Shown here in pieces: positions 62,088-64,000 of a DNA stretch of 64,000 nt. The first letter of the stretch is position 1. The number at the start of each line of letters is the position of its first letter. The notes beneath the pieces are model-generated. The model had not been told where the DNA came from. It searched no databases and saw nothing but the letters and a program-made list of their open reading frames with translations. The stretch is from assembly GCF_001280005.1 (NCBI RefSeq), contig NZ_LGDW01000040.1:1-64000 (forward strand). Reading direction: 5' to 3'. This DNA is from Streptomyces sp. NRRL WC-3618. Lineage in GTDB: Bacteria; Actinomycetota; Actinomycetes; Streptomycetales; Streptomycetaceae. The position numbers and the translations under genes are program-made.

Positions 62088-64000
62088 ATGAGCGAATCGC
62101 CTGCCTTCGTAGGACGGGACAGGGAAAAGAAGATCGTGGCCACGGTGCACGAGCGCGCGGCGGGCGGCCGGGCCCAGGTGCTTCTGATCACCGGCGAGGC
62201 CGGTCTCGGCAAGACCCGGCTGGTGGAGGAGCTGGGTGTGCTGGCCGTCGCCGCCCATGGCGGCACCAGCGTGCGAGTCGGTGCCGCGGTGCCGCTGAGC
62301 GGCGCCGGCCTGCCGTACGGGCCGTTCGTGGAAGCGCTGCGTGACGGCGCCGAGGAGCTGTTCGCCGATGACGGGACGTGCGGTGTGCTGACGGCGCGGC
62401 AGTATGCGTTCGAGCGGGTACTCGCCTTTCTGTCCGGTCTCTCGGACCGTTCTCCGCTGGTGTTCGTGCTGGAGGACCTGCACTGGGCCGACGAGTCCAC
62501 CCGCGCTCTGTTCGCCTTCCTCGCGGTCCGGCTGCGGCGCCAGCGGGTCCTGGTCGTCGGGACGGTCCGCGAGGAGGATCTCGGCGATGACGCACGGCGC
62601 TGGTTCGCGGAGCTGACCTACCGTCCCCGGGTGACCTGGCTGCGACTCACCAAACTCGCAGACCCCGAGATCGCCGTCCTGGTGGCCGGTCTGCTCGCGG
62701 CCGACGACGGGCAGGCCGGTGAGATGGACGTGGCCGCCGTGGTCTCCGCCGCGGGAGGCAACCCGCTGTACGCGCGGGAACTCGTACGGTCCGCCCCGCA
62801 CTGGCCGCCGCTGGCGATCGCCGAGCCCGTGCTGGCCAGGGCGTCCCGCTGCGAAGCGCCGGTCCGCGAGGTGATCGACCAGATCGCGGTGGCCGACGGA
62901 GGCATGTCCCATGAGCTGCTCGCCGCGACACTGCGCCGCTCCGAGAACACGCTGCTCGCCTCGGTCCGCGCGGCGGTCGGCCTGGGGCTGCTGGCCACGA
63001 CACACGACGGCTACGCCATCCCGCACGGGCTGGTCCGGCGGATCCTGTACGCCGATCTCCTTCCCGGGGAGCGCCGCTTCCTGCACCGGCGTCACGCGGC
63101 CGCACTCGCACAGCGCACAGGGGATGCGGACCCAGCGCGGCTGGCCCACCACTGGTACCTGGCCGGCTGTTACGACCAGGCCGCGGGCGCTGCCCTCACC
63201 GGGGCGCGCCTCGCGTTCACGGCCCGTGCCTACGAGGAGGCCGACCGGTTGTACGCCCTGGTCGCCGAACTGGAGCAGTGGATGCCCGAACGGGGACCAG
63301 GGGTGTGGGAGGAGGCGGAGCGGGCGGCGGCCCTGGCCGGGCACCCCGGGCGAGCCGCGCGGCACAGCGCGCGGGCGCTTGCCGCCAACGAGGCGGGGAC
63401 ACCCGCGGACCGGGCCCGGATCCTCGAACGCGCCGGCGGTCACCGGTGGGAGGCAGGCGACCTCAGGGGCTCCGTCGAGGCCCGGGAGCAGGCGGTGGCA
63501 CTGCTGGACGGACATCCGCCGTCGGCGTTACGGGCCCGGCTCCTCGGCTCGCTGGCCACCGCGCGACTGCTGCTCGGTACGCCGGACGGTGTGCTGGCGA
63601 TGGCGCGACGCGCGCTGGAGATGGCCAACGAGGTCGGTACGCCGGCCGAACAGGCCCACGCCCTCACCGCGCTCGGCGTCGTCCGGGCCCGGTACGGCGA
63701 TCCCGGCGCCGCAGCGGACGCGTTGCGCGCGGCGTGCGCCCAGGCACAGCGGGCGGGCGCCGTGGAGGATGCCGTACGTGCCATGAGCGGTCTGGTGAAC
63801 GTACTCGCCGGCGCCGGCCGTTTCAGCGAGGCTCGAGAGGTGGTGCGGCTCGGTCGGCAAACGGCGAAGGACCTGGGGGCGCCGCCCACCCTCACCGCCG
63901 CCCTGGAGGCCGGCGCGGCGGCGATCCTCGTCGCGTCGGGACGGTGGGCCGCGGCCGATCGGCTGCTGCACGAACTTGTCGGCAGGGTGACCCCGTATAC
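62088..64000 (+). CDS. LAL-type regulator, partial at window end
   Basis: At least 637 residues; no stop is reached in the window. AAA ATPase: FVGRDREKKIVATVHERAA, Walker A ITGEAGLGKTRLVEELGVL, Walker B FVLEDLHWADESTRALFAFL. Then a TPR-like helical region (ALTALGVVRARYGDPGAAAD). A C-terminal LuxR HTH is expected beyond the end. ATG 62088 follows GCGGAGGC. Divergent from the small-peptide operon across a 297-nt region, so it may control it. Confidence 0.87.
   Translation, partial: MSESPAFVGRDREKKIVATVHERAAGGRAQVLLITGEAGLGKTRLVEELGVLAVAAHGGTSVRVGAAVPLSGAGLPYGPFVEALRDGAEELFADDGTCGVLTARQYAFERVLAFLSGLSDRSPLVFVLEDLHWADESTRALFAFLAVRLRRQRVLVVGTVREEDLGDDARRWFAELTYRPRVTWLRLTKLADPEIAVLVAGLLAADDGQAGEMDVAAVVSAAGGNPLYARELVRSAPHWPPLAIAEPVLARASRCEAPVREVIDQIAVADGGMSHELLAATLRRSENTLLASVRAAVGLGLLATTHDGYAIPHGLVRRILYADLLPGERRFLHRRHAAALAQRTGDADPARLAHHWYLAGCYDQAAGAALTGARLAFTARAYEEADRLYALVAELEQWMPERGPGVWEEAERAAALAGHPGRAARHSARALAANEAGTPADRARILERAGGHRWEAGDLRGSVEAREQAVALLDGHPPSALRARLLGSLATARLLLGTPDGVLAMARRALEMANEVGTPAEQAHALTALGVVRARYGDPGAAADALRAACAQAQRAGAVEDAVRAMSGLVNVLAGAGRFSEAREVVRLGRQTAKDLGAPPTLTAALEAGAAAILVASGRWAAADRLLHELVGRVTPY

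Noticed and set aside
1..64000. CRISPR arrays, rRNA and tRNA
   Set aside because: No regular spacer repeats and no cloverleaf or rRNA-like sequence noticed on reading both strands.

Overview
The window looks like an accessory stretch of a Streptomyces-type actinomycete chromosome. GC is very high, many genes use GTG or TTG starts, and genes in operons often overlap by ATGA or GTGA. Several families are typical of Streptomyces: SHOCT and DUF6325 proteins, a DUF6153 copper protein, a cysteine leader peptide ahead of sulfonate-uptake genes, LAL-type regulators and a PqqD-linked RiPP locus. No rRNA, tRNA or CRISPR array was seen.

Layout. 0.2-9.5 kb: a secreted PNGase A-like protein, small stress or membrane proteins (SHOCT, DUF6325, DUF7144), a cation/proton antiporter, and an arylsulfatase broken by frameshifts and a stop. 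9.7-20.6 kb: a radical SAM sulfatase-maturase, also frameshifted; a DctA-type symporter; a MarR regulator divergent from an ABC exporter; an MltG-like transglycosylase; a flavin monooxygenase; an ssu-type ABC importer behind a cysteine-rich leader peptide; and YjbQ.

20.7-31.4 kb: a RiPP cluster that I cannot match to a described class. It has a full-length LanB dehydratase, a 50-residue cysteine-free precursor, two B12-type radical SAM enzymes, a DUF692 (MNIO) oxidase with its partner, a DUF5825 protein and an Stf0-type sulfotransferase. No LanC, YcaO, transporter or protease is present in the cluster.

31.4-41 kb: a lipoprotein, a methyltransferase, then an insertion-sequence graveyard (a small inverted-repeat element, a lone IS end, ISKra4 and IS110 fragments, a cut-off MFS gene). 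A copper locus follows (CsoR-like boxes, DUF6153, multicopper oxidase), then a frameshifted peptidoglycan-binding protein and a truncated TPR regulator. 41-50 kb: a LAL-type LuxR regulator with an early TTA codon, a secreted beta-propeller, an IS3 remnant, and two divergent peptidase units (S8 subtilase and M14 carboxypeptidase), each with a small propeptide-like partner.

50.4-57 kb: a catabolic and uptake cluster with a nucleoside deaminase, an NMT1/THI5-like ABC importer, a broken ferredoxin reductase and a Rieske oxygenase. 57-64 kb: gene remnants, then a second compact RiPP-like operon. It encodes a 25-residue peptide ending in Tyr-Tyr-Cys-Cys, a PqqD-M50 membrane protease fusion, a large TPR protein and a flavin reductase, and lies divergent from a LAL-type regulator that runs off the window end.
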